From assembly GCF_014805685.1 (NCBI RefSeq), contig NC_060892.1:8241990-8305989 (forward strand): a DNA stretch of 64,000 nt. The letters run 5' to 3'. The notes under the pieces were generated by a model that saw only the letters and a program-made list of their open reading frames with translations, had not been told where the DNA came from and did not search any database. The translations under genes were made by a program, and so were the position numbers. The DNA comes from Silurus meridionalis (lineage: Eukaryota > Chordata > Actinopteri > Siluriformes > Siluridae). This document shows, piece by piece, positions 12,201 through 25,564 of the stretch (within the stretch, counting starts at the first letter, position 1; each line of letters starts with the position of its first letter).

Positions 12201-15200
12201 CTGCCTTCTAATCTGCCTTTAACTTCGCTTTGCATTATTTTTATCTAAGTACTGTGAGTTCATTCAGCAACGATTCGGTGATATAATATAACCCAGATGA
12301 GTCTGACTTTTTCATTTTCTGATAACGACTTTGCAAATGGGACACCTTTTGCTAAATTGGTTGAAAATTGGTGATTCTGAAGGAAGAGTACAGTAAGAGT
12401 GTAGTGAAGGTGAAGAGAGTTTCTGATAGGGTGATGAACGTGAAGCTGGAAGTTGAAGGGATGATGATAAATGTCATCAGTGCCTATGCTCCACAAGTGG
12501 GCTGTGAGATGGAGGAGAAGGAAATATTCTGGAGTGAATTAGATGAAGTGGTAGATGGTGTACCTAGGAAAGAACAATAGGTGATTGGGGCAGACTTTAA
12601 TAGGCATGTAGGTGAAGGGAACAGAGGTGATGAGGAGGTGATGGGTAGGTATGTTTTTAAGGAGAGGAATGTGGAAGGGCAGATGGTGGTAGATTTTGCT
12701 AAAAGAATGGAAATGGCAGTGGTGAACACTTATTTTAAGAAGAAGGAGGATCATAGGGTGACGTATAAGAGTGGAGGAAGGTGCACACAGGTGGACTATG
12801 TTCTGTGCAGGAGATGCAACCTGAAGGAGATTGGAGACTGTAAGGTGTTGGCAGGGGACAGTGTAGCTAGACAGCATCGGATGGTGGTCTGTAGGATGGT
12901 TTTGGAGGCGAAGAAGAAGAGGAGGAGATTGAGGACTTAACGAAGAATAAGATGGTGGAAACTGAAGGAGGAAGACTGTAGTGTGAGGTCAGGGAAGAGG
13001 TTAGACAGGGGCTCGGTGGTGGTGAAGAGGTGTTGGGTGATTGGGAAACTACTGCAGGAGTGATGAGGAGGCAGCTAGAAAAGTACTTGGTGTGACATCT
13101 GGAAATAGAAAGGAAGACAAGGAGACATGGTGGTGGAATGAGGAAGTGCAGGAGAGCATAAGGAGAAAGAGGTTGGCAAAACAGAAGTGGGATCGACAGA
13201 GTGATGAGAAAAGTAGGCAGGAGTACAAGGAGATGCGGCAGCAGGTAAAGAGGGATGTGGCGAAAGCCAAGGAAAAGGCATATGAGGTGCTGTATGAGAG
13301 GTTGGACACTAATGAGGGAGAAAGGGATATATACCGATTGGCCAGGCAGAGGGACCGAGCTGGGAAGGATGTACTGCAAGTTAGAGCAATAAAGGATAGA
13401 GAGGAAAATGTGTTGACTAGTGAGGAGAGTGTGTTGAGAAGGTGGAGGGAGTATTTTGAGCAGCTGATTAATGAGGAAAATCAGAGAGAGAGAAGGTTGG
13501 ATGATGTGGAGTTGGTTACTAATAGGATTAGTAAGGAGGAAGTGAGAGCAGCGATTAAGAGGATGAAGAGTGGAAAGTCGGTTGGACCAGATGACATACC
13601 TGTAGAAGCGTGGAGATGTTTAGGAGAGATGGCAGTGGAGTTTTCAACCATGTTGTTTAACAAGATTCTGGAAGGTGGGAGGATGCCTGAGGAATGGAGG
13701 AGGAGTGTGCTGGTACCAATCTTCAAGCATAAGGGAGATGTGCAGACCTGCAGTAACTACAGGGGAATTAAGTTGATCAGTCACACCATGAATTTATGGA
13801 AAAGAGTAGTGGAAGCCAGGCTGAGAGAAGAGGTGACCATCTGTGCACCACAGATGCCTTATTTGCATTGAGGATGTTGATGGAGAAGTATAGAGAAGGA
13901 CAGAAGGAATTGCATTGTGTATTTGTGAATTTAGAGAAAGCGTCACCAGAGTGCCAAGAGAGGAGTTGTGGTATTGTATGAGGAAGTCAGGTGTGTCAGA
14001 GAAGTATGTGAGGGTGGTGCAGGACATGTATGAGCACAGTGTGACAGCAGTGAAGTGTGCAGTCGGCCCTGAGCCCTTTCCTGTTTGCAGTGGTGATGGA
14101 CAGGTTGACGGACTAGGTCAGACAGGAGTCTCCCTGGACTATGATATTTGCGGATGATATTGTGATTTGTGGTGAGAGTAGTGAGCAGGTTGAGAAGAGC
14201 CTGAAGGGGTGGAGGTATGCGCTGGAGAGAAGGGGAATGAAAGTCAGTAGGAGTAAGACAGAGTACATGTGTGTGAATGAGATGGAGGGCAGTGAAGTGG
14301 TGCGGTTGCAGGGAGAAAAGGTGGAGAATGTGAAGGAGTTCAGGTACCTGGGGTCAACAGTGCAAAGTAATGGAGAGTGTGTTAGAGAAGTAAAGAAAAG
14401 AGTGCAGGCAGGGTGGAGTGGGTGGAGAAGAGTGACAGGAGTGATTTGTGATAGTAGGGTATCTGCAAGAATGAAAGGGAAAGTTTATAGGACTGTGGTG
14501 AGACCTGCGATGTTGTATGGATTAGAGACAGTGGCATTGAGTAAAAGACAGGAGGTGGAGCTGGAGGTAGCAGAGCTGAAGATGTTAAGGTTTTCGTTGG
14601 GAGTGACGAGAATGGACAATATTATGAATGAGTTTATTAGAGGGACAGCCCATGTAGGATGTTTTGGTGACAAGGTGAGGGAGGCGAGATTGAGATGGTT
14701 TGGACATGTGCAGAGGAGGGACATGAGTTATATTGGTAGAAGAATGCTGAGGATGGAGCCACCAGGTAGGAGGAAAATAGGAAGGCCAAGGAGGATGTTC
14801 ATGGATGTGGTGAGGGAAGACATGCAGGTAGTTGGGGTAATAGAGGCAGATGTAGAGGACAGGGTGGTATGAAGACGGATGATCCGCTGTGGCGACCCCT
14901 AATGGGAGCAGCCGAAAGAAGAAGAAGAAGAAGAGTTAATAAAAAAATACTAGCTAGCTAATTTCACAAACTCATTTTTAAAGTGTAACTAGCTAACTAA
15001 TTTACAAAAAAAAAAAAAAAGTTAGCATAACTCTGCATACATCTGTAGATTTTATAAAAAAATGTTAAATCCTTTCATTTAAACAAAATTGACAAAGTTG
15101 GAAATGAAAACCGTCCATGTGCTTTGCGTTAATGTTTTTTTAATTGAAATTGAAAAGCAAAACGTATTTTTTGATGCCTTTGTTGAGGAAAACCTTTTCA

Positions 15201-18200
15201 ATTTGTGTAGTTTTTTTACAAGCACACACAAAATAGAAAATGACTTTATTAAAGTGTAGAAAAAAGAATTGCACAATACCAAATATGATCAATATCCTAA
15301 AATGCACAATGATTTTAATCTAACAATCCTAGCCTGGAATTAAATGTGAGGTCCATTTGCAGTCCTTGTATTAGGAAGAAATTTCCACTCTGGAGCCATT
15401 TGCACAAATGATGAATGATATGATTCAAACTCAAGCAACATTATTCAGACATTGCCAATCTAGCAGAACATGGGGTGGGGCAGGACAGGAAGGTGCAGGG
15501 TTGTTCTGTAATAAATGTTTGAAGATTTTTGAATGGCATAACATTGTAAAACGAGGCCATGTGTCCCACTCCCATGTACTGTCATCTCTTGTTGCATTTT
15601 GGGAAATGTAGCAAACATTTTTTTTTTTACACCAGTTTTTACTGTTAAACTACACTAATGTGATGTATGCCTATTGTTAAGTATAAGCAGAAGTCTAAAT
15701 ATACATTTATTAAGAGGAACAAAAAAAATTCAATATGATGATTGTGAATGTATTTTTATTTCCTTTGTAGATGTCAGTGGGACAGCATCTAATGAGAAGA
15801 GCTCCTTGTTGAAAAATGTGAACAGGAAACGAGTTGTGATGGCCTCCCGCACAGGAACAGTTATCACAGTCAAACCTGGGGACATCCTGAGGATTGGTAA
15901 AGTGATATTACTGATAGAAATGACTGTGTGTGAGGTTGTGTATGTTTGTGTCTGTGTTGAAGCAATACTATAAGTCATTACCGTTCAGACTGATTAGAAG
16001 GGTGGATTATTAGGTCTGTGCTTTGATGAAAGATCCTGCTGTCACATTTAGGTGGGTCGAGCCGACTGACCTATAGATATTTCTATTATTGGCTTTAGGT
16101 TTAATGTATGGCTATAAAAATGCACATTTTAATATTGATAAAAACATTTAGGGAATAGACTTAAGGAGAGATGGTAGGTGAGTGGTTTAAGGCTCTGGGT
16201 CACTGATTGGAAGGTCAGAGTTTCAAGTTCTCATATCACCAACCTGCTACTCTTGTGCCCTTAAGCAAGGCCCTAAACGAGGGGTCCTCAAACTTTTTTC
16301 TGTGAGGGCCAAATAATTTTTTCCTTCTTTAATGGCGGTCTGTAAAAGAAAACTACATTGGCCGGAGTGACTACCGTTATTATTGTGGAGATTTTATTAT
16401 GATTTTAAATGAATTTATTATGCCTTCTTATGCTAGATTTGTTTCTTTAGTTATATACCATACAGACAAATAAGCTTACTTTTCAAGAGATATGTAGGCT
16501 ATTAAAATAACATTATTAATATCATATTTTTTTTATATTCATTACTATTGAAATCAAAACAATTACATTCATGGTATGTTGAAAGTACCATTGTGTCGGT
16601 TGGTGGGTGAATCTAACAAATAATTAGACTATGTTAATAACTAAGGGAAATTTTTGTTTAAAAGACAACCTTTATTATCAAATTCAGATATGAGTAAAAC
16701 ATATATTTTCAATTATATTTACAAAATATCTTGCTTGCATTGTTCAGAGTGCCATTCCAAATGTGGGGGCAGCCTGTATTTGGGCAGCCGGCTGTAGTTT
16801 GGGGTCCCTTGCCATTAACCGTCAACGCTTCAGTGGTGCTGTGTCATGGCTGAACCTGCACTCTGACCCCAGCTCATAAAATCTTTTGGATATGCAAAGA
16901 AAAGATTTTCTGTGCTGTAAAGTACATGTGACACCTTTTTATCACCTTAATAGATTTCTGTTAGACTCTCATTTATTCCAGTGGATCAAGTGGCTGCCAT
17001 CAAATCACAAGATAGTTTAGGGACTTGTAAAAGAGGTGAATTACATCCTGAATGTCCAAAATTCTAAATGAAGTATACCTTTATATAACTTTTCACTGCT
17101 TCTTTCTGGCTTTCCTTAGGTTTTAGCACCCTATATTCATATTATGCTTAAAAAATGTAAATCTTAAATTATTTCAACAACACAAGCTTTACAGTACAGT
17201 ATATTCACCCATGGTTTGCCATCTTTTGCATAATTTAAGCTGTTTTAGTCTTTATTCAGGCTGAAATTTTGAGAATCTAACATTTAATGGCACGATGTAT
17301 CATTCAGTTTGACATCAAGGTTCATATTGTTCAAACATTTTTATGCCGTAGCTGCTGACTGTAATAACCTGCTTTTACCTGTAAATATGTGCCTATATTA
17401 TGAAAGCTTGGATCAGAATTAACAGTGATCAGGCTCTTTTTTATGTCCACAGGTTGTCCAGTTGTCTCAAACCACCGGAAGCTCATCAAGTGGTCTTATG
17501 AGAATCAAACCCTAAAGCAGACACCAGGCCTACACTACCGTGTGCTTGCTTCAGGTCGTATTCTGGAAGTGCACACTCTAAGCAGCAGGTTTGAAGGACA
17601 CTTCGCATGCCAAACCCACACCAACAATCTGATGTTTTCTGCCTGGATTCAGATCTTCTCAGAAGGTCAGTGTCTGTGTACACAAGTCTGTGAAACATAA
17701 TAAATTGATTAAAAGAAAAGTTGGGAGATTAAATGTAAGGAATCACTTTCTGTACCCTTGTGGTTTAGTAATTGGCCCATGAAGGCCTCTTACTCTTTTC
17801 TTTCCACTTCAAAACACCTCATTTATCTCTCTCACACTTTTCTTTAAGATTTTCCCCACATCGTATTTTAACTGTGCTTTTTCTGTTGTTCCATGCATGC
17901 AACTCAAACCGTATGTAGAGAGTGGTTAGTTTAAAACTAGAGCTGAACAGATTTTCTTGAAGCTTTACTGACATTTAATGTGCAGCAAATCTGATTAAAG
18001 CGTTTACCTGGAAACATTTTTCAGTCTATGCTGCCGATTAATTTGTAGGATACAATATTTTTATTTATATTTATGGTACTTAGCAGATGTACATAGCCAG
18101 GGCGACTTGGGAGCTTGCCTGTTCTGGGGTTTGAACTACAATGTTTTAACCACTGAGCTATCACTTCCTGCTTTATCACTGTATTACAGGCTTATTTATT

Positions 18201-21200
18201 CTTATCTTGTATTTTTTACTTGTAGTTATTAGTAGTAGTTAATGCCGACCCCGCAAACACCCCAAACCATCTAAAGACGTACCAGCACCATTTGGATCCC
18301 ACTTCATGTGGAGTTTGGACATTGGACCTCTTTGAGTGTTTAAAGGCTCTGGCATGGAGAAGCTGGTGTTGGATCCATGATGATTGCAAACGTTGAGCTA
18401 TTTTATGAGTTGCTCAGTATCTCCGGGTTCCATAATTTCAAATGACTGCATAAGACTGTAGAAAGAACATTACTCATAATCTTACATAAGAGTGCTCATG
18501 TTAGTTCTCACTCTCCAGTGTTCTGTATTGTTTAAAGACTATAATCACACTCTTGATATCACCCAAATGAGAATGGGTTCCCCTTTTGAGTCTGGTTCCT
18601 CAAGGTTTCTTCATCATAACATCTAAGGGAGTTTTTCCTTGCCACAGTCACCATGGCTGCTCATCAGGGATAAATGCACACCATTCACCTTAACTTTTAA
18701 ATTCTGTAAAGCTGCTTTGAGACAATGTCTGTTGTGAAAAGCGCTATAGAAATAAACTTGACTTATTAGTTTAAATGTTGTAAAATTACTAAAATATGGC
18801 CAAAGTTTTGTAAACATCTTATCATAATGCTTGCTAATTTGAAATGAAAAGTCTAGACCAGGGGGTCACCAACGTGGTGCTAAAAATAGCTGTTTCCTAC
18901 TTTGTTAAATGATTGTTGATAATTATTATGAGAAATCGTTAACATGATCAGTGTCTTCGCATAGATGAATATCATTAATTATTAATAATAACATATAATA
19001 AAAAGTAAATTGAGCAAATTTGTCATTTCAGATCAAACTGAAAACTGTGTGTATCAAACTGGTAGCCCTTCACAATAATCGGTACCCAAAAAGTAGCTCT
19101 CAGTTTCAAAAAGGTTGGTGACCCCTGCACTAGACTGCAGGCAGGCCAGTTCAGCACCTGGTCTGTTGTAATAGATACCAGTATGTGATACCAGTATGCC
19201 TGAAGATCACAAGCACCCACTATTGATTTTCGCCTTTGTCCCTTGCACACAGAGATTTCTCCAGATTCTCTGAACTTTTTGATATTATGTACAGTAGATG
19301 ATGAGATAATCAAAGTCTTTGCAATTTACTGTTGAGGAAGATTAGTTTGAAATTTGTTCCACAATGTGTAGAGGCAGTTTTTTTGCAGATTGGTGAATCT
19401 CTTTACTACTACAGACCTGTTGTCAATTAAGCTAATTAGTTACAAAATGTTCCTTTAGCTATTACTTTTTCAGTAACAATTACTTTTCCTGCCTTTTGTT
19501 GCCTCGTCACAACTTTTTTAAAATGTGTTGTTGCATCCAATTCAAACTGACATTTTTTCCTGAAAACTTTAATATTTCCTCAATTTACACATTTAAAAAC
19601 ATTGAAGGTTTTCTGTTCTGTTGTGAACAGAATGTAGGTTTATTTGCAAATCATTACAATCTGTTCTGAGGTACATTTTACACAGATTTTTTGGGGGAAT
19701 TGGGGTTGTAGTCGTCTTGTTATACAGTAATAGCCTCCACTTTGCTGGAAAAGCTTTCTGCTAGATTTGAGTAGGGTTGAGGTCAGGGCTCTGTGCAGGA
19801 CACTCAAATTTTTCCACACCATCTTTGGCAAACACAGGGTTTGCTTTGTGAACAGGGGCATTGTCATGCTGGAACAAGTTTGGCCCTCTTAGTTCAAATG
19901 AAGGAAAATTGTAATGCTATAACATTCACAGACATTTTATACAACTGTGTGCTTCCAACTCTGTGGCAAAAGTTTGGGAAAGAACCACATGTGAGTCTGG
20001 CACATATTTAATTTTTGCTACAATGTGTATTTTTTTTCTTTATTGTTTGCAGAATTCGAGTGGCGTCTGAGTGAATGGAGTGTGTGCAGTGCGAGTTGCG
20101 GAAATGAAGGCTCTCAGAGCAGGAAAGTTCACTGCGTAAGTGGCAGTGGGCACGAGATGCCACCCTCGACCTGCCAACATCTTCCGAAACCCTCCTCTCT
20201 CACACGGCCATGTAACCTCCTCGACTGTCCTCCCAGGTACAGTACACATTTCCTATTGCTCAAGCAGCGTCTTTGTATAAAATACAGCTGTTATATACAG
20301 TCATGGAGTCTTTCTCATAACCAACAACAATGCATATGTGCATTTACAACAATAACATGTTAACCTCTATGTAATTAGCTATTAAAAGTGCTTCTTCCCC
20401 AATGCATTCATAGTGCATTATTATTAGTCTGTGTCATAGTAAATTAGTATCAGAAGTTATTTATTTATAAATAAATACATTTGTTTTTAAAGTGGCGCTT
20501 GTAATGGTGTCTGCCAAATACTGCAAGTGTACATGATTCCGTTTCTAAAAAAAAATATTTACTTAAACTGTACATTAAGTTTTAGACTATCTAGTGGCGA
20601 TAAGCGGAGGCTGCACACTACGTATCCCTAAACTTAAAAATTTGACTTTTTCTTCTTTGCTTATCTTAATTTTCGTCACAATCTTCGCTTTCTGGCTTCG
20701 ATTCGCCATCTAGCAGCGGCGTCTCGAGCTCGTATCTCAAGTTTTTGCTCGCGTATCAAAGCAAAAAATCGACCGAGTGACCGCTCGTATCTAAAAAAAC
20801 TCGTATGTTAGGGCACTCGTATGTCGAGGTACCACTGTATATATGTATAAATATATTGTCTATGTATGTTCTCTGGTCTCTTTAGACTCTTAAATTGTCC
20901 CAGTATTCAGGTCAGATACTCTGAATTTCATTTAACGTGTTCATTGTGATGACCGCAACATGCCTGACATTCCCAAGATCGGCTTCGAGATCAGCCTTGA
21001 CTCCGACAAAAATAAAATGCTTATTCAAGATGTCTGAATGAATTAAAACTTAAGTCAGTATTTTAGTAGCCATAAAATGTTTCCATTTTTATTTTGTCAT
21101 TGGAATCATGTAAATACTGTTTGCAATCATTAGATTTTGTCTAGCTCATATAGTACACAAGGAATGTGTTCATGCAAGTTTGTACAAGGTCATGCAAGTA

Positions 21201-24200
21201 TTGCTTGTAATCATCCAGTTACACATCCAGTAAGACTAAATTGACCAAGGACTGGAATTATGTGAAGTCCTGACCACAACACCCTCAGCCAAATTCAAGC
21301 TAAAATGTAGTGGCATACACATTCTGTCTTAAATAAATCCCCAGCAGATGATAGATGACTTTATAGATCTTAGACAGTGGTTCATATGCAGGCCAAACCT
21401 GAGAGCTACAGCTCAGACATAGCTGACCAACCTGTTAAAAAAACTCATCTGTCATCCCATTTTCACCTCAGCCTTCCCAGGGGGTTGGACAAACACTTCA
21501 GAGGCTCGTCAATCAAATAAAATGAGTCCATTGTGTTTTCTCACTTTTGAGAGATTATATCATGAAGTAGGAGTTCATCCAAAAATAAAATGCACTGTTT
21601 TCTTTTTACTTCAAATGTAGACAATCAATCATGAGGCTAATGTAGTTCTAAAGTAAAGACATGTCAGCACTTCTCCTGATGATTATGCACAGTGAACTCA
21701 GGAAATTGTTCCAGCTTCAAAATGGCTCCTATCCATTATTTAATGTCTGTGATGTTCTTTTGTCATTTGTTTTACAGGTAACAATGCCACATATTGCATA
21801 CGTACTTGAGTAATTCATGTAACATAAATCAAAGTTTTAAATCCAATACTAGGCATGGACGTTCAACTAGTTTTGAGGTATGGGGACCTAGACCATTGTG
21901 TCAATGTCTTCAAAATGGCTGTTTTTAAAGGGCTGACATAGCAGGCATCTGGACATTTTATTTAAAAAATGTTTTCTATCTACACTGTGATTTTCAGCTG
22001 TTTTCCCAAAAATGTCATCCACACAAGAGTTATTATTGTTTTTAAATTGTTATTATCAGGTTGTGTTTTTTGAGAGGGGTTAGTTTTCACGTATTTTTTT
22101 TGCAAAAGTCTTTACTTTTAACTTACTTTTGGTATTAGTTTGGGCAGGTGGTCGCTCAGAGATTAAGATGTTAAACTTCTGATCAGAAGGTCATGAGTTT
22201 AAATCTGCTGGGCTCTTGAGCAAGGCCCTTAACCAACCCTTAACTGTATATCTGTAAAAATAATTGTAAGACTCTCTGGATATGAGCAAATGCCATAGAT
22301 GTGTGATTTTAATTTCTAATATACGACAAAAGCCTCAATATTTGTAAATGTATATTTGACAAGACAGAATACCTAATCAAAAGACAAAAACGATCCAACA
22401 TCTAAAAACCTACAAATAATCTCTGTTTAATTGGGCCGCCTTGACCTTTATTACCGCTCACAAATGCTATTAATTATGCAGTAGTTAACATTTATACCTT
22501 ACCTCAAAAGGTAAGACTGAGTCTTTAAAAGTGGGAACATTGCAGCTTGTTTTTACACATCATACATATTTCATATATTTATCTCGTATAAAGACGCATT
22601 TGCTTCACTGCATCTTAAAACTTTCATCTCCAATACATTTTACACTGCCACCTACTGGTCATTTATAATTCTGCAAAAAATTTAGACAAAAATGATGTGT
22701 TGCTCACGAAAATTCTATTTAGTCGTATTGTAGGTGGACATTATAGTTCCAGATAAGTTTTTTTTCTTTTTGTATTAATGATAATTACCATGTTCCACAC
22801 GGAAACATCTAAAACATCCCTATACTACGTATGCGTAAAAAGAACCAACTGCTGTTCATTTTCTTTTTGTGTCTTTGAAGCAATTATGAGTGAATATTCT
22901 GTTTCCTTTGAACAAAAATGTAATTATGTGATGTAATCTCAAAATTGCATGACTGGGACAACAAACCGCAGTACATCATCCTCTTTTCTTTTTGACGTGT
23001 GACATGGCTATATAATTTTTTTCATAGAAATGTGCTGCGAGTTATAGCACATGTAACAATTATTATTCTTTTTATCGCACTTAAATTATTGCACATAATT
23101 GCCCAAGATATTAACAATATATAAGTGTGGCTTAAAAATCTATAACTATATCTATATTATCTGTATTGTGGACTAGGAGTTATATAGTTTGATGGCCTTA
23201 TGGAGTTATAAAAAAGATCTCACAAAAGATTGTGAAAATTAACATTATCGAAGATGTCCAGATTCATATCGACTTAGCTTCAAATTAATATTTCCTTTTA
23301 GTTCCACCAGGTTGCACCAAAACATTTATAAATCATATATTACGTGGCACTTCAACCATTAAACTCCCTGTGTATTAGCCACTGACACAGAAACAATAAC
23401 AATTAGCACTAGAACACAACTCTAACCCAATTAGGTTCAAGGATTCAACAGCACTGTAGTATAAATCATTCACTCTTTCACTTTTAGTAACTTCTTCGAT
23501 TTATATTGGCAGGTGTGTGTGTTATACAAAGCTTAACGCTAACGCTAAATATCAATCCATCGCAGGTCCACATACACATTAATACAGTTTTTCACAAAAG
23601 GTCAATTCATCTTAGTCCAGTTAACTGCATGTTTTTTGGGAGTTGGGAGGAAACCAGAGAACCCTGCTGAAAGCCACGCAGACACAAGAAAACATGGCCA
23701 AACAGTTCACGCAGACAGTATCTGTAACATATATTGTGTATTCTCTGCTTCATCATATCAGACTCAAACTGTTATTGTCAATAAACCAAATGTTTTTGGG
23801 CAGAAAGGGTAAAAATGTGTTCTTCTGCGAAATTGTTTGACCAGAATCACTGTGTCAGATGCTTTTTAAATCTAAATGAAATCTCAAAATGGTCTGGATT
23901 AAATACAAGCCTAAATTGGATATGTGCTAAGAGTGTGTATTGTGGATTTCTCCCAGCTGGGGTTCCACCGTGTGGTCGAAATGCTCCACGTCATGTGGTC
24001 GCGGTTTCCGGCAGAGGCGGGTGTCATGTCAGCGTCTGGAGGCCAGCGGGAGCGTTCAGGTTTTAGCCGACGCAGCGTGTGAAGAAACATTACGCCCTGA
24101 ACACAGAGAGCCGTGTGTTTCAGAAGCTTGTGCTGAGTGGATCAGGGGCCCCTGGGGACAGGTAGATCTAATATTACTGACCCACTTCAAAGCTCTACTG

Positions 24201-25514
24201 TGTGCTCCTAGGAAAGAGAAATAGAGAAATATCCTCGATAAAAAAATGGTTCCTCAAGAGTTCTATGGTTCTAGCAGGGTAAATGGATTCCACTTGGAAA
24301 CTTTTGTGAATGTAAGCTCTTATATTTAACTGTAAGTCTCTAGTGTGTATTATACAGAAACTTCTGTTATTTATTAGGAGACAGAAGCAGTCAACGTGGT
24401 GAAACACTGTGGAACATTTAGCATACTATTTCACTATTTTACTGTCCTTCCCTACTTCTTTCCATTGTTTTATTATATTCCTTCAATTTCCTTTCCTTTC
24501 CTTCCATTTCCTTTCCTTTCTTTCCTTTCCTTTTCCTGTCCTTTCCTTTTCCTGTCCTTTCCTTTTCCTGTCCTGTCCTGTCCTGTCCTGTCCTGTCCTG
24601 TCCTGTCCTGCCCTATATTATTCTATCCTATTAAAAAAGTGGTAGTGGTTAAGTCTCTGGGTTATTGATTGGAAGGTCAGGGTTCAGCCCCAGCATCAGC
24701 AAGCTCCCACTCTTTGGGGCACATCCTGTCCTGTCCTGACCTGTCCTGCTCGTCCTATCTTTCCTGTCCTGTTCTGCTCTTTTCTGTCCTGTCCTGCTCG
24801 TCCTATCTTACCTTTCCTGTCATACTTTGTCCTGCCTTGCTCTGTCCTGTTCTGCCTGTTCTGTAATGCCATATCTTATTCAATTTTTTCCGAACGTTTC
24901 CTGCCCTGCCTTGACCTGACCTGTCCTTTTTTTCTTCTCTTCCCTTCCTTCTTACTCTAATGTCGAGTTATAATTTTGAAAGATTTTGATATTATGTCTT
25001 TTTTTAGGCAAATTTTTATCATATTTAGAGTTTGTAAATGATAGAATTGAGTTTTCAAATTGGTTTCTGGAAATGTAATACCTGCTCACCAGAGAAATAG
25101 ATAAGTTTTAGATGTAATGGCTGTTCCCGAGTTACTTTCAGTCTTAGTAAATCACACATCTGGGGCAAAGTGTATTGAATTGCTTTGGCGCAGCCCGTCA
25201 TTATATGTAGAAATTTGTACTTTTATGTAGAAAAGTATATTTAAAGTAACATTTACGAATGATGCAAAGTGGTATTGTGTCTATTATCAACCAGTATGCA
25301 TGCAATGCTTTATCAAATCAGGCAATGTGCGTATAATATAATTGCATAAACCTTAAATGTGGGATGGTTTGTGTCCAGTGTTCTGGTCGTTGTGTCGGCC
25401 CAGCTGTGGCGACTCAGAGAAGAACAGTGATGTGTAAGCAACTGAACAGCTCAGACTCCAACACAGCCTGTGACCCCAGAGAACGGTTTGTGTTAAATTT
25501 TCTTATATATATCT

Positions 25515-25564
<50 letters not shown>

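Noticed and set aside
12539..13379. Long minus-strand ORFs rich in Ser/Leu/Pro
   Set aside because: Mirror frames of the purine-rich LINE coding strand.
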